From: Sideroxydans lithotrophicus | Lineage (GTDB): Bacteria; Pseudomonadota; Gammaproteobacteria; Burkholderiales; Gallionellaceae | Direction: 5' to 3' | Length of the DNA: 64,000 bases | Assembly (NCBI GenBank): GCA_020723185.1 | Contig: DYJI01000010.1 | Span: forward strand, 1 to 64,000 | Shown: positions 36,291 to 47,705 of the stretch, piece after piece | How the letters are laid out: each line of letters starts with the position of its first letter | Numbering within the stretch: position 1 is the stretch's first letter | Translations under genes and position numbers: made by a program | The notes under the pieces: generated by a model | Seen by the model: the letters and a program-made list of their open reading frames with translations, nothing else | The model's database searches: none | Told to the model about the DNA's origin: nothing

Positions 36291-36995
36291 ATGTCTGCAC
36301 TTCGTTTTAGAATCTATCGCTACAACCCGGAAGCCGACACTGCGCCCTACATGCAGGACTACGAGCTGGAGATGACGAACCACGACGCCATGCTGCTCGA
36401 TGCATTGATGCTGTTGCGCCAGCAGGACGATAGCCTGGGCTTCCGCAAGTCCTGCCGTGAGGGCGTGTGCGGTTCGGACGCGATGAATATCAACGGGCGC
36501 AACGGGCTGGCTTGCATCACGCCGCTGTCCTCGCTCAGGCAGCCGATCGAGATACGTCCTTTGCCCGGCCTGCCGGTGATCCGCGACCTGATCGTGGACA
36601 TGACGCAGTTCTTCAAGCAGTACCATTCGATCAAGCCGTATCTGGTGAACAACGATCCGCCGCCGGAGACCGAGCGCCTGCAGTCACCCAAGGACAGGGC
36701 GGAACTGGATGGCTTGTACGAATGCATCCTGTGTGCCTGCTGCACGACCGCCTGCCCCTCGTTCTGGTGGAACCCGGACAAGTTCGTCGGGCCGTCGGGT
36801 CTGTTGCAGGCCTACCGTTTCCTTGCCGATACGCGCGACCAGGATACGGCGGCGCGGCTGGACAATCTGGAAGACCCGTATCGCCTGTTCCGTTGTCATA
36901 CCATCATGAATTGTGTGGACGTCTGTCCCAAGGAATTGAACCCGACGGAAGCTATCGGCAAGATCAAGGATATGATGGTAAAGAGGATGGTATAA
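36291..36995 (+). CDS. sdhB: Succinate dehydrogenase iron-sulfur subunit
   Basis: This 234-residue protein holds three clusters. A plant-type 2Fe-2S site is in SCREGVCGSDAMNINGRNGLAC. Two more cysteine groups, CILCACCTTACPS and CHTIMNCVDVCPKELNP, are for 4Fe-4S and 3Fe-4S. It passes electrons from FAD to quinone. It follows a 110-base gap with hairpins, and its own start has GAGGG upstream. Confidence 0.96.
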   Translation: MSALRFRIYRYNPEADTAPYMQDYELEMTNHDAMLLDALMLLRQQDDSLGFRKSCREGVCGSDAMNINGRNGLACITPLSSLRQPIEIRPLPGLPVIRDLIVDMTQFFKQYHSIKPYLVNNDPPPETERLQSPKDRAELDGLYECILCACCTTACPSFWWNPDKFVGPSGLLQAYRFLADTRDQDTAARLDNLEDPYRLFRCHTIMNCVDVCPKELNPTEAIGKIKDMMVKRMV

Positions 36996-37002
36996 GGATG
37001 CG

Positions 37003-37257
37003 ATGCTGATGCAGCCTGTCGATCCGGTTTTTTTGGAGCGGGTGCGCTGGCGTTGCCGGCGCGGCATGCTCGAGATGGACATTCTGCTGGGGCGTTTCGT
37101 CGCACAGCGGTATGCGCAACTGGACGCGCAGCAGCGCGCAGCTTTCGATGAGTTGCTGGATCTGCCGGACACCGATCTGTGGGACATGGTGCGCGGTGAG
37201 AAAGAGCCGGAACAGGCGCGTCAGCGCGAAGTGCTGGAATGGATAAAACAGGTTTGA
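37003..37257 (+). CDS. sdhE: FAD assembly factor SdhE
   Basis: This 84-residue protein has the diagnostic RGMLE motif (residues 20-24) within [16 protein letters not shown]. SdhE assists covalent flavin attachment to SdhA. It sits directly after sdhB and 10 bases before gltA, in the same operon. AAGG upstream supports the ATG at 37003; ATG 37009 is the alternative. Confidence 0.92.
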   Translation: MLMQPVDPVFLERVRWRCRRGMLEMDILLGRFVAQRYAQLDAQQRAAFDELLDLPDTDLWDMVRGEKEPEQARQREVLEWIKQV

Positions 37258-37267
37258 GGGGGAAGAG

Positions 37268-38560
37268 ATGAATATGGAAACCAATCGTATCGCGACATTG
37301 ACACTGGATGACGGGCGCACGCTCGAATTGCCGATTCTGAAAGGCACGTTGGGGCCGGATGTGATCGACATCCGCAATCTGGGCAAAGCCGGACTGTTCA
37401 CCTACGACCCGGCATTCTTTTCCACATCCAGCTGTATCTCCGAGATCACCTTCATCGATGGAGATGCCGGTCTGCTGTATTACCGGGGCTATCCGATCGA
37501 GCAGCTGGCCGACAAATCGGACTTCCTGGAAGTCTGTCATCTGCTGCTCAACGGGGAGCTGCCGACCGCCGAGCAGAAGGCTGAATTCATCCGCAATATC
37601 ACGCGTCACACCATGGTGCACGACCAGCTGGCGCGTTTCCTCAACGGCTTCCGCCGCGACGCGCACCCGATGGCAGTGATGGTGGGCGTGGTCGGCGCGT
37701 TGTCGGCGTTCTATCACGATTCGCTCGACATCAATAACCCGCAGCATCGCGTGGTGTCCGCGCACCGCCTGCTGGCCAAGGTGCCGACCATCGCGGCCAT
37801 GGCTTACAAGTACAACGTGGGCGAACCCTTCATGTATCCGCAGAACCGCCTGAGCTATGTGGAGAACTTCATGTACATGATGTTCGCCACCCCGGCCGAG
37901 GAATATGTGCCCAATCCGGTACTGGTGAGGGCGCTGGAGCGCATCTTCATCCTGCATGCCGACCATGAGCAGAACGCATCGACCTCGACCGTGCGACTGG
38001 CCGGATCAAGCGGAGCCAGCCCGTTCGCCTGCATCGCCTCCGGCATCGCGGCGCTGTGGGGGCCGGCGCACGGCGGGGCCAATGAGGCCGCGCTGAAGAT
38101 GCTGGAAGAGATCGGCGATGTGTCGCGCGTGGCGGAATATGTGCAGGGGGTGAAGGACAAGAAATACCGCCTGATGGGCTTCGGCCACCGCGTGTACAAG
38201 AACATGGATCCGCGCGCGAGCGTGATGCGCCAGACCTGCTACGAGGTGCTGAAGGAGCTCAAGCTGGAGAACAACAAACTGTTCGAACTGGCGATGGAGC
38301 TGGAGAAGACGGCGCTGAACGATCCCTACTTCATCGAGCGCAAGCTGTATCCGAACGTGGACTTCTATTCCGGCATCGTGCTGCGCGCCATCGGCATCCC
38401 GACCAATATGTTCACCGTGATCTTCGCTGTGGCCCGCACCATAGGCTGGGTGTCGCAGTGGAACGAGATGGTGGCCGACGCCGAGCAGAAGATCGGACGT
38501 CCGCGCCAGTTGTACCGTGGTGCGGTGCGCCGGGATTTCGTGCCGGTGGACAAGCGCTGA
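37268..38560 (+). CDS. gltA: Citrate synthase
   Basis: This 430-residue type II citrate synthase of the hexameric class joins oxaloacetate and acetyl-CoA. Catalytic motifs GPAHGGANE and [15 protein letters not shown] are intact. GGGGGAAGAG lies just before the ATG. It links the sdh block to odhA. Confidence 0.96.
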   Translation: MNMETNRIATLTLDDGRTLELPILKGTLGPDVIDIRNLGKAGLFTYDPAFFSTSSCISEITFIDGDAGLLYYRGYPIEQLADKSDFLEVCHLLLNGELPTAEQKAEFIRNITRHTMVHDQLARFLNGFRRDAHPMAVMVGVVGALSAFYHDSLDINNPQHRVVSAHRLLAKVPTIAAMAYKYNVGEPFMYPQNRLSYVENFMYMMFATPAEEYVPNPVLVRALERIFILHADHEQNASTSTVRLAGSSGASPFACIASGIAALWGPAHGGANEAALKMLEEIGDVSRVAEYVQGVKDKKYRLMGFGHRVYKNMDPRASVMRQTCYEVLKELKLENNKLFELAMELEKTALNDPYFIERKLYPNVDFYSGIVLRAIGIPTNMFTVIFAVARTIGWVSQWNEMVADAEQKIGRPRQLYRGAVRRDFVPVDKR

Positions 38561-38571
38561 TCGGAAACGCG

Positions 38572-41445
38572 ATGACCGCCCCGGAACGCAGCTATCTGCA
38601 AGCGATGCAAGACAGTTCGCCGCTGTTCGGCGGCAACAATGCGTTCCTGGAGGGATTGTACGAGGACTACCTGCGCGATCCCGGCAGTGTGCCGCCGGAA
38701 TGGCGCGAGTATTTCGGCAAGTTGCAGTCGACCGGCGCGCAGGCGGATGTGGCGCACACCCCGATCCGGCAAGGGCTGGCACTCGATACGGCGGCGGCCG
38801 CACATCCATCCGTCGCGCAGACAGAGGAGATGCGCAAGCAGGCTTCGGTACTGCAGCTGATCAATGCGCATCGCTTCCTCGGCGTGCGCGCTGCCGACCT
38901 CGATCCGCTCGCGCGGCATGTTAAGCCGGAGGTCGCAGAACTCAATCCGTCCTACTACGACCTCTCCGAGTCGGACATGAACACCCTGTTCAACACCGGT
39001 TCGCTGGTGGGCGGCGCGCGCATGACGCTGCGCGACATCCTGCAGCGGCTGCGCCGCATCTACTGCGGCAGCGTCGGTGCGGAATACATGTATATCAACA
39101 ATGTGGCGCAGAAACGCTGGATCCAGTCGCGCCTGGAGGGCGAGCAGGGGCAGCCCGACTATCCGGCCGAGACGCGCCGCGCCATCCTTGCACAGCTCAC
39201 GGCCGCCGAAGGGCTGGAGCGTTACCTGCATACCAAATATGTCGGGCAGAAGCGCTTTTCGCTGGAGGGCGGCGAGACGCTGATCCCGCTGCTGCATCAC
39301 CTGCTGCAGCGCGCGGGCAAGCAGGGCGTGAAGGAATCCGTCATCGGCATGGCGCACCGTGGCCGTCTGAACGTGCTGGTGAACACTCTGGGCAAGCAGC
39401 CCAAGAACCTGTTCGCCGAATTCGAAGGCATCCATCACGAACACCTGACCTCCGGCGATGTGAAATACCACCAGGGATTTTCGTCCGACATCGACACGCC
39501 GGGCGGGCCCATGCACGTCACGCTGGCTTTCAATCCTTCCCATCTGGAGATCGTGAATCCGGTGGTGGAGGGTTCGGTACGCGCCCGCCAGCATCGACGC
39601 AAGGACACAAAGGGCAAGGAAGTGCTGCCGATATTGCTGCACGGCGATGCCGCATTCGCAGGGCAGGGGGTGAACCAGGAGACGTTCAACCTGTCGCAGA
39701 CGCGCGGCTACAAGACTGGCGGCACGGTGCACATCGTCATCAACAACCAGATCGGTTTCACCACCTCGATGGCGCAGGATGCGCGCTCGTCGCAGTATTG
39801 CACCGACGTGGCGAAGATGGTCGAGGCGCCGGTGTTCCACGTCAACGGCAATGATCCCGAGGCCGTGCTGATGGTGACCGAGCTGGCTTTCGACTTCCGC
39901 CAGCAGTTCAGCAAGGACGTTGTGATCGATATGGTGTGCTTCCGCAAACTGGGGCACAACGAACAGGACGAGCCGCTGGTCACCCAGCCTTTCATGTATG
40001 GCTACATCAACAAGCATCCCGGCATGCGCGCCCTGTATGGGAAGAAGCTGGTGGAGTCGGGCGTGATCGGCGCGGGGGAACCTGATGCCATGGTCGCCGA
40101 TTACCGCAGTGCGCTGGATGAGGGGCGCAACCCGATCGCCAAGGTCATTCCCGACTACCATTTCGAGTATGGCGTGAGCTGGGCCAAATACCGGGGCGAT
40201 GTGCCCTGGAACATCCCGCTCGATACCGGAGTCTCGCGCGAGCGTCTGCAGCAGCTGGCCGAACGGTTGACGGCCATACCCGAAGGTTTCAAATTGCATT
40301 CGCGCGTCGAGAAGATCGTCGGCGACCGCTCGGCGATGGGCAAGGGCGAGATGGCGCTGGATTGGGGCATGGCCGAGAACCTGGCTTATGCCACGTTGCT
40401 TACTGAAGGTTATGCGGTGCGCTTGTCCGGCGAGGATTGCGAACGCGGCACCTTCTTCCACCGTCACGCGGTGTGGCATGACCAGAATCGCACGCAATGG
40501 GACAAGGGTTATCACGTACCGCTGCAGAACCTGACGCCCGACCAGTCCGACTTCGTGGTCATCAATTCCATCCTGTCGGAGGAGGCGGTGCTCGGCTACG
40601 AGTACGGCTATGCCACAGCCGAACCGGAGACGCTGACCATCTGGGAGGCGCAGTTCGGGGATTTCGCCAACGGGGCTCAGGTCGTCATCGACCAGTTCAT
40701 CACCTCCGGCGAAGCCAAGTGGGGCAGGCTGTGCGGTCTGGTGATGCTGTTGCCGCACGGCTATGAGGGACAGGGGCCGGAACACTCCTCGGGGCGCATC
40801 GAGCGTTATCTGCAACTGTGCGCGGACTACAACATCCAGGTGTGCATCCCCTCCAACTCGGCGCAGATATTCCATCTGCTGCGCCGCCAGATGCTGCGCC
40901 CCACGCGCAAACCGCTGGTGGTGTTCACGCCCAAGAGCCTGCTGCGCAGCAAGGACGCCTCGTCGCCGCTGGAAGACCTGACGCATGGCGGCTTCCTGCC
41001 GGTGATCCCGGAGGTGGAGTCGCTGGATGCGGGCAAGGTGCGTCGCATCATCGCCTGTAGCGGCAAGGTGTATTACGATCTGGTCAAAGGGCGCGGCGAG
41101 CGCGGTATCAGCGATATGGCGATCATCCGCATCGAGCAGCTCTATCCTTTCCCGCACGACGAGTTCGCTGCACAGGTCGCGGCCTATCCGAATGCCACGG
41201 AAGTCGTGTGGTGTCAGGAAGAGCCTGGCAATCAGGGAGCCTGGCACCGCATCCAGCATTACCTGCTGCGCCACATGCGCAAGGGCATGCGCCTCGACTA
41301 CGCCTTGAGGCCATCGTCCGCGTCACCTGCAGCGGGTTATCTCGCCATCCACAACGAACAACAGAAAGCCGTGGTCGAGGCCGCCTTCCGCCCCGATCTG
41401 GACGTCAAGAACCGACCAGGAGCACACCGCCATGAGCATCATTGA
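38572..41445 (+). CDS. odhA: 2-oxoglutarate dehydrogenase E1 component
   Basis: This 957-residue thiamine-diphosphate enzyme decarboxylates 2-oxoglutarate and transfers succinyl to the E2 lipoyl group. It has the N-terminal helix typical of OdhA/SucA ([24 protein letters not shown]) and the motifs [11 protein letters not shown] and GDAAFAGQG. The start at 38572 (MTAPERSYL) follows gltA by 11 bases; the longer open frame runs back over gltA out of frame. Its end overlaps the start of odhB by 14 bases. A complete E1 implies a full, oxidative TCA cycle. Confidence 0.95.
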   Translation: MTAPERSYLQAMQDSSPLFGGNNAFLEGLYEDYLRDPGSVPPEWREYFGKLQSTGAQADVAHTPIRQGLALDTAAAAHPSVAQTEEMRKQASVLQLINAHRFLGVRAADLDPLARHVKPEVAELNPSYYDLSESDMNTLFNTGSLVGGARMTLRDILQRLRRIYCGSVGAEYMYINNVAQKRWIQSRLEGEQGQPDYPAETRRAILAQLTAAEGLERYLHTKYVGQKRFSLEGGETLIPLLHHLLQRAGKQGVKESVIGMAHRGRLNVLVNTLGKQPKNLFAEFEGIHHEHLTSGDVKYHQGFSSDIDTPGGPMHVTLAFNPSHLEIVNPVVEGSVRARQHRRKDTKGKEVLPILLHGDAAFAGQGVNQETFNLSQTRGYKTGGTVHIVINNQIGFTTSMAQDARSSQYCTDVAKMVEAPVFHVNGNDPEAVLMVTELAFDFRQQFSKDVVIDMVCFRKLGHNEQDEPLVTQPFMYGYINKHPGMRALYGKKLVESGVIGAGEPDAMVADYRSALDEGRNPIAKVIPDYHFEYGVSWAKYRGDVPWNIPLDTGVSRERLQQLAERLTAIPEGFKLHSRVEKIVGDRSAMGKGEMALDWGMAENLAYATLLTEGYAVRLSGEDCERGTFFHRHAVWHDQNRTQWDKGYHVPLQNLTPDQSDFVVINSILSEEAVLGYEYGYATAEPETLTIWEAQFGDFANGAQVVIDQFITSGEAKWGRLCGLVMLLPHGYEGQGPEHSSGRIERYLQLCADYNIQVCIPSNSAQIFHLLRRQMLRPTRKPLVVFTPKSLLRSKDASSPLEDLTHGGFLPVIPEVESLDAGKVRRIIACSGKVYYDLVKGRGERGISDMAIIRIEQLYPFPHDEFAAQVAAYPNATEVVWCQEEPGNQGAWHRIQHYLLRHMRKGMRLDYALRPSSASPAAGYLAIHNEQQKAVVEAAFRPDLDVKNRPGAHRHEHH

Positions 41446-42610
41446 AGTCAAAGTTCCGCAACTTTCTGAATCCGTTTCCGAAGCGACATTGCTGACCTGG
41501 AACAAGAAGGTCGGCGAGCCGGTCAGCGAAGGCGAGAACCTGATCGACATCGAGACCGACAAGGTGGTGCTGGAGCTTCCGGCGATCAAGAGCGGTGTGC
41601 TGAGTCGCATCCTCAAGGAGAGCGGTTCGCAGGTGGTGAGCGGCGAGGTCATCGCGCAGATCGATTCCGCTGCCACAGTCGCCGCACCCGCACCTGTTGT
41701 GGCTGCGTCACCAGCCGAGCCAGCCCCCAAGGAGGCGCCCGCCGCGGCATCGCCTTCCGCGCGCAAACTGGCACACGCACACGATGTCGATGCGGCCAGC
41801 CTGAAAGGCAGCGGCAAGCATGGTCTGGTCACCAAGGAAGATGTATTGAGCGCGGTTCAATCCAAATCCGCTGCGGCTCCGGCTTCGGTGAGTACAGCAA
41901 CGGGCGAAGGGCGCACCGAGCAACGCGTGCCGATGACGCGCATCCGCCAGCGCATCGCCGAGCGCCTGCTGCAATCGCAGGCCAATGCCGCCATCCTGAC
42001 CACCTTCAACGAGGTGAACATGCAGCCGGTGATGGAGCTGCGCAGTCGCTACAAGGATGCTTTCGAGAAGAAGCATGGGGTGAAACTCGGCTTCTCCTCG
42101 TTCTTCGTTAAAGCGGCAGTGCATGCGCTGAAGAAGTTCCCGGTCGTCAACGCGTCGGTGGATGGCACGGATGTGCTGTACCACAACTACTTCGACATCG
42201 GTGTTGCCATCGGTAGCGAGCGCGGACTGGTGGTGCCCATCATCCGTGACGCGGACAAGTTGTCCTTCGCCGATATCGAGCGCCGTATCGCCGATTTCGC
42301 CGCGCGCGCCAAGGACGGCAAGATCGGCATGGACGAACTGGCTGGCGGGACATTCTCGATCACCAACGGCGGGGTGTTCGGCTCCATGCTTTCCACCCCC
42401 ATCATCAACCCGCCGCAGAGCGCCATCCTCGGCATCCACGCCACCAAGGACAGACCGGTCGCCGAGAACGGACAGGTCGTCATCCGTCCCATGAACTACC
42501 TCGCCGTCTCCTACGACCACCGCATCATCGACGGCCGCGAAGCGGTGCAGTTCCTGGTCGCGATCAAGGAATACCTGGAGATGCCGGGGCTGGTGCTGCT
42601 GGATCTGTGA
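41432..42610 (+). CDS. odhB: Dihydrolipoyl succinyltransferase (2-oxoglutarate dehydrogenase E2)
   Basis: This 392-residue protein starts with a lipoyl domain with Lys44 in IETDKVVLE, followed by an Ala/Pro-rich linker. A subunit-binding domain ([20 protein letters not shown]) and a catalytic acyltransferase domain ending in [15 protein letters not shown] follow. AGGAG precedes the ATG inside the end of odhA. The E3 gene (lpd) does not follow; an AcuI-type gene takes that place. Confidence 0.95.
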   Translation: MSIIEVKVPQLSESVSEATLLTWNKKVGEPVSEGENLIDIETDKVVLELPAIKSGVLSRILKESGSQVVSGEVIAQIDSAATVAAPAPVVAASPAEPAPKEAPAAASPSARKLAHAHDVDAASLKGSGKHGLVTKEDVLSAVQSKSAAAPASVSTATGEGRTEQRVPMTRIRQRIAERLLQSQANAAILTTFNEVNMQPVMELRSRYKDAFEKKHGVKLGFSSFFVKAAVHALKKFPVVNASVDGTDVLYHNYFDIGVAIGSERGLVVPIIRDADKLSFADIERRIADFAARAKDGKIGMDELAGGTFSITNGGVFGSMLSTPIINPPQSAILGIHATKDRPVAENGQVVIRPMNYLAVSYDHRIIDGREAVQFLVAIKEYLEMPGLVLLDL

Positions 42611-43605
42611 TGACTACTTTCCGCGCTTTCCGCATCTTCGAAGAGGACGGCAAGTCCCAAGGCAGGCTGGTCGATCTGCGCCTGGATGATCTCGACCCGG
42701 GCGAGCTGGTCATCCGTGTCTACCACTCCGGTGTGAACTACAAGGATGCCTTGGCGGCGACCGGCGCAGGAAAAGTGATCCGCCGTTTCCCATGCGTGGG
42801 CGGTATCGATATGTCCGGCGTGGTTGAGCATTCATCGGACAGCCGTTTCAAGGCGGGCGATGCCGTGCTGGTCACCGGCTACGATCTGGGTGTGGCGCAT
42901 GACGGCGGCTTTGCCGAATATGCGCGTGTGCCTGCGGATTGGGCGGTGCCGTTGCCGGTCGGCTTGACCCTGTTCGAGGCGATGGCGCTGGGCACGGCCG
43001 GTTTCACGGCGGCGCTGGCGATCCACCGGCTGGAGCAGAACGAATTGACGCCGGACAAGGGCAAGGTCATCGTCACCGGCGCGACCGGCGGTGTGGGCAG
43101 TCTGGCAGTGCAGATGCTGGCGCAACTGGGTTATCACGTGGTGGCGCTGACCGGCAAGGAAAGCGAGCAGGATTTCCTGTTGGAGCTGGGGGCGAGCGAA
43201 GTGTTATTGCGTGGCAGCATCGACATGCACAGCACGCGTCCGCTGGAAAAAGGACTGTGGGCGGCAGCGCTGGATGCGGTGGGCGGTGATACGCTGGCCT
43301 GGCTGACGCGCACCATGCAACTGGAAGGTGCCATCGCCAGTTTCGGCAATGCCGGCGGCGCGGCGTTGAACACCACGGTGTTCCCGTTCATCCTGCGCGG
43401 GGTGAAGCTGCTCGGTGTGGATTCGGCCGCCACCGTGATGCCGTTGCGCAAACGATTGTGGGGCCGGCTGGCTTCCGACTTGCGGCCCAATGGCCTGGAT
43501 AAGATCGCCCATACCATTCCACTGAGCGGGTTGTCGCAAGCCTGCGAGCAATTGATCGCAGGCAAGGCACGCGGGCGGGCGGTGGTCGATTGCGCTGCCA
43601 AGTGA
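42610..43605 (+). CDS. acuI: Acryloyl-CoA reductase-like oxidoreductase (AcuI/YhdH family)
   Basis: This 331-residue medium-chain dehydrogenase/reductase lacks the structural zinc loop. It has the family N-terminus (YHSGVNYKDALAATG), FPCVGGIDMSG, and the nucleotide motif VTGATGGVGSLAVQML. AcuI and YhdH reduce acryloyl-CoA to propionyl-CoA with NADPH. The ATG shares its first base with the odhB stop (TGATG), so it is co-translated with the TCA genes. The physiological link to 2-oxoglutarate dehydrogenase is unclear; removal of toxic acryloyl-CoA is one possibility. Confidence 0.88.
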   Translation: MTTFRAFRIFEEDGKSQGRLVDLRLDDLDPGELVIRVYHSGVNYKDALAATGAGKVIRRFPCVGGIDMSGVVEHSSDSRFKAGDAVLVTGYDLGVAHDGGFAEYARVPADWAVPLPVGLTLFEAMALGTAGFTAALAIHRLEQNELTPDKGKVIVTGATGGVGSLAVQMLAQLGYHVVALTGKESEQDFLLELGASEVLLRGSIDMHSTRPLEKGLWAAALDAVGGDTLAWLTRTMQLEGAIASFGNAGGAALNTTVFPFILRGVKLLGVDSAATVMPLRKRLWGRLASDLRPNGLDKIAHTIPLSGLSQACEQLIAGKARGRAVVDCAAK

Positions 43606-43623
43606 GGGTCGCTCGGTTATAAT
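43595..43623 (+). promoter_or_regulatory. Promoter of tRNA-Leu
   Basis: A consensus -10 TATAAT (43618-43623) has a moderate -35 CTGCCA (43595-43600) at 17 bases. It overlaps the 3' end of the acuI-like gene. The gene starts 31 bases after the -10. Confidence 0.7.
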
Positions 43624-43632
43624 CCGCGCCCC

Positions 43633-43652
43633 TCGAAGCCATCAGGCTTCGA
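43633..43652 (+). other. Perfect hairpin in the tRNA-Leu leader
   Basis: TCGAAGCC-ATCA-GGCTTCGA forms an uninterrupted 8-bp stem that ends 2 bases before the tRNA. No T-run follows. It may guide 5' processing of the precursor. Confidence 0.5.
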
Positions 43653-43654
43653 AT

Positions 43655-43739
43655 GCGAAAGTGGCGGAATTGGTAGACGCACTGGATTTAGGTTCCAGCG
43701 CCGCAAGGCGTGAGAGTTCGAGTCTCTCCTTTCGCACCA
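43655..43739 (+). tRNA. tRNA-Leu (anticodon UAG)
   Basis: The 7-bp acceptor stem GCGAAAG/CTTTCGC, a long variable arm typical of class II tRNAs, and the anticodon loop TTTAGGT with TAG identify it. CCA is encoded at the 3' end. Confidence 0.97.
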
Positions 43740-43780
43740 GTCATATCCCCTGCTTTTCGCCAAGTATTCATACCTTCACA

Positions 43781-43809
43781 TTGTTCTGTCAGCATTTACA
43801 GGCTATATT
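43781..43809 (+). promoter_or_regulatory. Probable promoter of the glycogen operon
   Basis: TTGTTC (43781-43786), 17 bases, then TATATT (43804-43809), 18 bases before the glgB ATG. The -10 is good and the -35 weak. It lies in the 88-base gap after tRNA-Leu. Confidence 0.5.
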
Positions 43810-43827
43810 GCATCACAGGAGCGATAA

Positions 43828-45999
43828 ATGCCGAACGAAAGCCAGAACAAGCGCGCCGTATTAGAAGCGCGTCACCATGACCCCTTTTCATACCTGGGGT
43901 TGCACCGATCCAAATCAGAATACATATTCCGGGTGTTCCAGCCTTATGCCACCGAAGTTTCGGTGTTCGACGGCAAGGCATGGCTGCAACTGGAGCGTGT
44001 CGATGCAGCAGGACTGTTCGAATGGCGTGGCAAACAGGCTTTGCCTGTACCTTGCCGTTTGCGGCTGAACTATTTCAACCATCTGCTGGAAGTGCATGAT
44101 GCCTTTACCTTTGGCAGCAGCATCAGCGAACACGACCTGCATCTGTTCTCGGAAGGCACGCTACAGCAGGCCTACCGTACGCTGGGCTCGCATCATATGG
44201 AGTTGCAGGGAGTGTGGGGCGTGCGTTTCGCGGTGTGGGCACCGAATGCGGAACGTGTCAGCGTGGTGGGGGATTTCAACGGCTGGGATGGTCGCGTGCA
44301 TCCTATGCGTTCCTTGGGCAGCAGCGGCATCTGGGAGATATTCATCCCGGATATCGGCATCGGCGAGTTGTACAAGTTCGAGATCCGCAGCCGCCACAGC
44401 GGTGCCTTGCTGACCAAGACCGATCCCTATGGCTTCAGTTTCGAGATGCGTCCTGGAACGGCATCGCGCGTGGTTTCGCTGGCCAACCATGACTGGCGGG
44501 ATGAAAGCTGGATGACGGAACGTGCAGCGTGCGACTGGCAACATCGACCGCTGAACATTTACGAGGTGCACGCCGGTTCCTGGAAGCGGCATTGGGATGG
44601 GCGTTTCTACAATTTCCGCGAACTTGCCGATACGCTGGTGCCCTACGTGCAAGAGATGGGCTATACGCATATCGAGCTGATGCCGGTCAGCGAGCATCCG
44701 CTGGATGAATCCTGGGGTTATCAGACCACCGGCTATTTCGGTGTCACCAGCCGCTTCGGCACGCCGGACGATTTCCGCTATTTCGTCGATTGCTGCCACT
44801 TGGCGGGCATCGGCGTGATCCTCGACTGGGTGCCGGCGCATTTCCCGAAAGACAGCTGGGCGCTGGCGCATTTCGACGGTACCGCCTTGTATGAACATGA
44901 GGACCCGCGCCTGGGCGAGCACCAGGACTGGGGCACGCTGATCTTCAACTACGGTCGCAACGAGGTGCGCAACTTCCTGCTGACCAACGCCTATTTCTGG
45001 CTGAAAGAATTCCATATCGACGGTCTGCGTGTGGATGCGGTGGCTTCCATGCTGTATCTGGACTACTCGCGCGAGGCGGGCCAGTGGCTGCCGAACCGTT
45101 ACGGCGGGCGCGAGAACATCGAAGCGGTGGACTTCCTGCGCCAGCTGAACGTGATGACCCACCAGCATTTCCCCGGCACGCTCACCCTTGCCGAAGAATC
45201 CACCTCGTGGCCCATGGTGTCGCGCCCGACCTATCTGGGTGGACTGGGCTTCTCCATGAAGTGGAACATGGGATGGATGAACGACACGCTGGCCTATATC
45301 GAGCACGATCCGGTGCATCGCCGCTACCACCAGAACATGCTGACCTTCGGCCAGCTGTACGCCTACACCGAGAACTTTGTGCTGCCTTTCTCGCACGACG
45401 AGGTGGTGCACGGCAAACATTCACTGCTGGACAAGATGCCGGGCGACGGCTGGCAGAAGTTCGCCAACCTGCGTCTGCTGTTCACCTACCAGATGACGAT
45501 CTCGGGCAAGAAGCTCAACTTCATGGGCAACGAGATCGCACAGGGGCAGGAGTGGCGTGTCGGCGCGGAGCTGGACTGGTATCTGCTCGATCGCGGCGAG
45601 CACAGCGGGGTCAAGAACCTGGTGCGCGATCTGAACCGGCTGTATCGCGATGTGCCGGCACTGCATGAACTGGATTTCTCGCATGAGGGTTTCCGCTGGG
45701 TCGACTGCAACAACGCCGACCAGTCGGTGCTGGTCTATCGCCGTATCGCGCGTGACGGTTCGGAGGTGATCGTGGCATTGAACTTCACGCCGGTGCCGCG
45801 CGAGAACTATCGTATCGGCGTGCCGCAGAAGGGCGGTTACCGCGAGATATTCAACAGCGACTCGCACTATTACGGCGGCAGCAACATGGGCAACGGCTTC
45901 GGCATGTATTCGAACGATGTCGAATGCGACGGCATGGTGCAGTCCGTCGCGATCACTTTGCCGCCGCTGGCGGGCATCGTATTGCAGCGGATGGCTTGA
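43828..45999 (+). CDS. glgB: 1,4-alpha-glucan branching enzyme
   Basis: This 723-residue GH13 enzyme forms alpha-1,6 branches in glycogen. It has two N-terminal CBM48-like modules (VSVFDGKAW, then [19 protein letters not shown]) and the barrel motifs [15 protein letters not shown] (nucleophile Asp), LAEEST (acid Glu) and [14 protein letters not shown] precedes the ATG. It is first in the glycogen gene set. Confidence 0.96.
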   Translation: MPNESQNKRAVLEARHHDPFSYLGLHRSKSEYIFRVFQPYATEVSVFDGKAWLQLERVDAAGLFEWRGKQALPVPCRLRLNYFNHLLEVHDAFTFGSSISEHDLHLFSEGTLQQAYRTLGSHHMELQGVWGVRFAVWAPNAERVSVVGDFNGWDGRVHPMRSLGSSGIWEIFIPDIGIGELYKFEIRSRHSGALLTKTDPYGFSFEMRPGTASRVVSLANHDWRDESWMTERAACDWQHRPLNIYEVHAGSWKRHWDGRFYNFRELADTLVPYVQEMGYTHIELMPVSEHPLDESWGYQTTGYFGVTSRFGTPDDFRYFVDCCHLAGIGVILDWVPAHFPKDSWALAHFDGTALYEHEDPRLGEHQDWGTLIFNYGRNEVRNFLLTNAYFWLKEFHIDGLRVDAVASMLYLDYSREAGQWLPNRYGGRENIEAVDFLRQLNVMTHQHFPGTLTLAEESTSWPMVSRPTYLGGLGFSMKWNMGWMNDTLAYIEHDPVHRRYHQNMLTFGQLYAYTENFVLPFSHDEVVHGKHSLLDKMPGDGWQKFANLRLLFTYQMTISGKKLNFMGNEIAQGQEWRVGAELDWYLLDRGEHSGVKNLVRDLNRLYRDVPALHELDFSHEGFRWVDCNNADQSVLVYRRIARDGSEVIVALNFTPVPRENYRIGVPQKGGYREIFNSDSHYYGGSNMGNGFGMYSNDVECDGMVQSVAITLPPLAGIVLQRMA

Positions 46000-46048
46000 T
46001 GCGGGACAGGGGACAACGGATACAACAAGAGCGGGCAGGGTTCAGGAT

Positions 46049-47701
46049 ATGTCTCAATTAACGCAATCACCGGCATGGCAGGCGCTGCAAAAGCATAGGG
46101 CATCGTTACAGGGTTTCTCGTTGCGTACGGCCTTCGCCGCCGATGCGGGACGTTTTGCAAGATTCTCGCTGCGCTTCGACGATCTGCTGCTCGACTATTC
46201 CAAGAACCTGATCGACGGGGAGACGATGTCGCACCTGATGGCGCTGGCGCGCCAGGCCGATGTGGCAGGCTGGCGCGAGCGCATGTTCGCCGGCGACAAG
46301 ATCAACTTCACCGAAGGCCGCGCGGTGCTGCATACCGCATTGCGCGCGGCAACCGTGGCGGATCATGCGCCGGTCCGTGTGGACGGTCTGGATGTGTTGC
46401 CCGGCGTGCGGCACGTGATGGAGAAGATGCGCCTTTTCTGCAACAGCGTGCGCAACGGCGTGTGGCGCGGTTACAGCGGCAAGCCGATCACGGATGTGGT
46501 GAACATCGGCATCGGCGGTTCCTATCTTGGACCGCTGATGGTGTGCCAGGCTTTGCAGCCCTATGCATTGCCGCAGCTGCGTGCGCATTTCGTTTCCAAC
46601 GTGGATGGCGCGGATATCGCCACCAGGCTGGCGACGCTGGATCCCGAAACGACACTGTTCATCGTCGCGTCCAAGACCTTCACCACGCAGGAGACGCTGA
46701 TGAACGCGCGTTCCGCGCGCGACTGGCTGCTGGCCGCTGCGCTCGACGAGGCGCATGTCGCCAAACATTTCGTGGCGTTGTCCACCAATGCGGCGGCGGT
46801 CAAGGCGTTCGGCATCGACCCCAACAACATGTTCGAGTTCTCCGACTGGGTCGGCGGGCGCTACTCGCTGTGGTCGGCCATCGGCCTGTCCATCGCGCTG
46901 TATGTCGGCATGGACCGGTTCGAGGAGTTGCTGCAGGGCGGCAACGATATGGACGAACATTTCCGCAGTGCGCCGCTGGAGCAGAACATGCCGGTGATCC
47001 TGGCCATGCTCGGCGTGTGGTATCGCAATTTCCACGATGCGGCCTCTATCGCCATGCTGCCCTATGACCAGTCACTGGAATATTTCACCGCCTATTTCCA
47101 GCAGGCCGACATGGAGAGCAACGGCAAGCGCGTGGACAGGCAGGGCAATGCGGTCGATTACGCCACCGGCCCCATCCTGTGGGGGGGCACCGGCACCAAC
47201 GGCCAGCATGCCTACTACCAGCTGATCCATCAGGGCACACAGATGATCCCGGCGGACTTCATCGCGCCGGCCAACAGTCACTATCCGCTGGGCGAACATC
47301 ACGCCACGCTGCTGTCCAATTATTTCGCGCAGACCGAGGCACTGATGAAGGGCAAGAGCGAGACCGAGGCGCGTGCCGAGCTGGAGGCGAGCGGGATGGC
47401 GGAGGAAGACATCGAGATGCTGTTGCCGCATAAGGTGTTCACTGGCAACAAGCCGACCAACTCTATCCTGTTCGAGCGTCTCACGCCGCGCACGTTGGGA
47501 CGCCTGATCGCCTTGTATGAACACAAGATATTCGTGCAGGGAGTCATCTGGAACGTCAATTCCTACGACCAGTGGGGGGTGGAGCTGGGCAAACAGCTGG
47601 CTTCGCACATCCTGCCCGAGTTGCGCGATGCGCAGCCAGTGACCGCCCACGATGCCTCGACCAACGGGCTGATCAACCATTACAAATCAATCAGGCAGTA
47701 G
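46049..47701 (+). CDS. pgi: Glucose-6-phosphate isomerase
   Basis: This 550-residue enzyme interconverts glucose-6-phosphate and fructose-6-phosphate. The family signatures [27 protein letters not shown] and the C-terminal [18 protein letters not shown] are present. The start at 46049 ([10 protein letters not shown]) is 49 bases after glgB; the longer frame upstream lies over glgB. Its place within the glycogen operon suggests it steers carbon between gluconeogenic sugar phosphates and glycogen. Confidence 0.95.
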   Translation: MSQLTQSPAWQALQKHRASLQGFSLRTAFAADAGRFARFSLRFDDLLLDYSKNLIDGETMSHLMALARQADVAGWRERMFAGDKINFTEGRAVLHTALRAATVADHAPVRVDGLDVLPGVRHVMEKMRLFCNSVRNGVWRGYSGKPITDVVNIGIGGSYLGPLMVCQALQPYALPQLRAHFVSNVDGADIATRLATLDPETTLFIVASKTFTTQETLMNARSARDWLLAAALDEAHVAKHFVALSTNAAAVKAFGIDPNNMFEFSDWVGGRYSLWSAIGLSIALYVGMDRFEELLQGGNDMDEHFRSAPLEQNMPVILAMLGVWYRNFHDAASIAMLPYDQSLEYFTAYFQQADMESNGKRVDRQGNAVDYATGPILWGGTGTNGQHAYYQLIHQGTQMIPADFIAPANSHYPLGEHHATLLSNYFAQTEALMKGKSETEARAELEASGMAEEDIEMLLPHKVFTGNKPTNSILFERLTPRTLGRLIALYEHKIFVQGVIWNVNSYDQWGVELGKQLASHILPELRDAQPVTAHDASTNGLINHYKSIRQ

Positions 47702-47705
47702 AACT

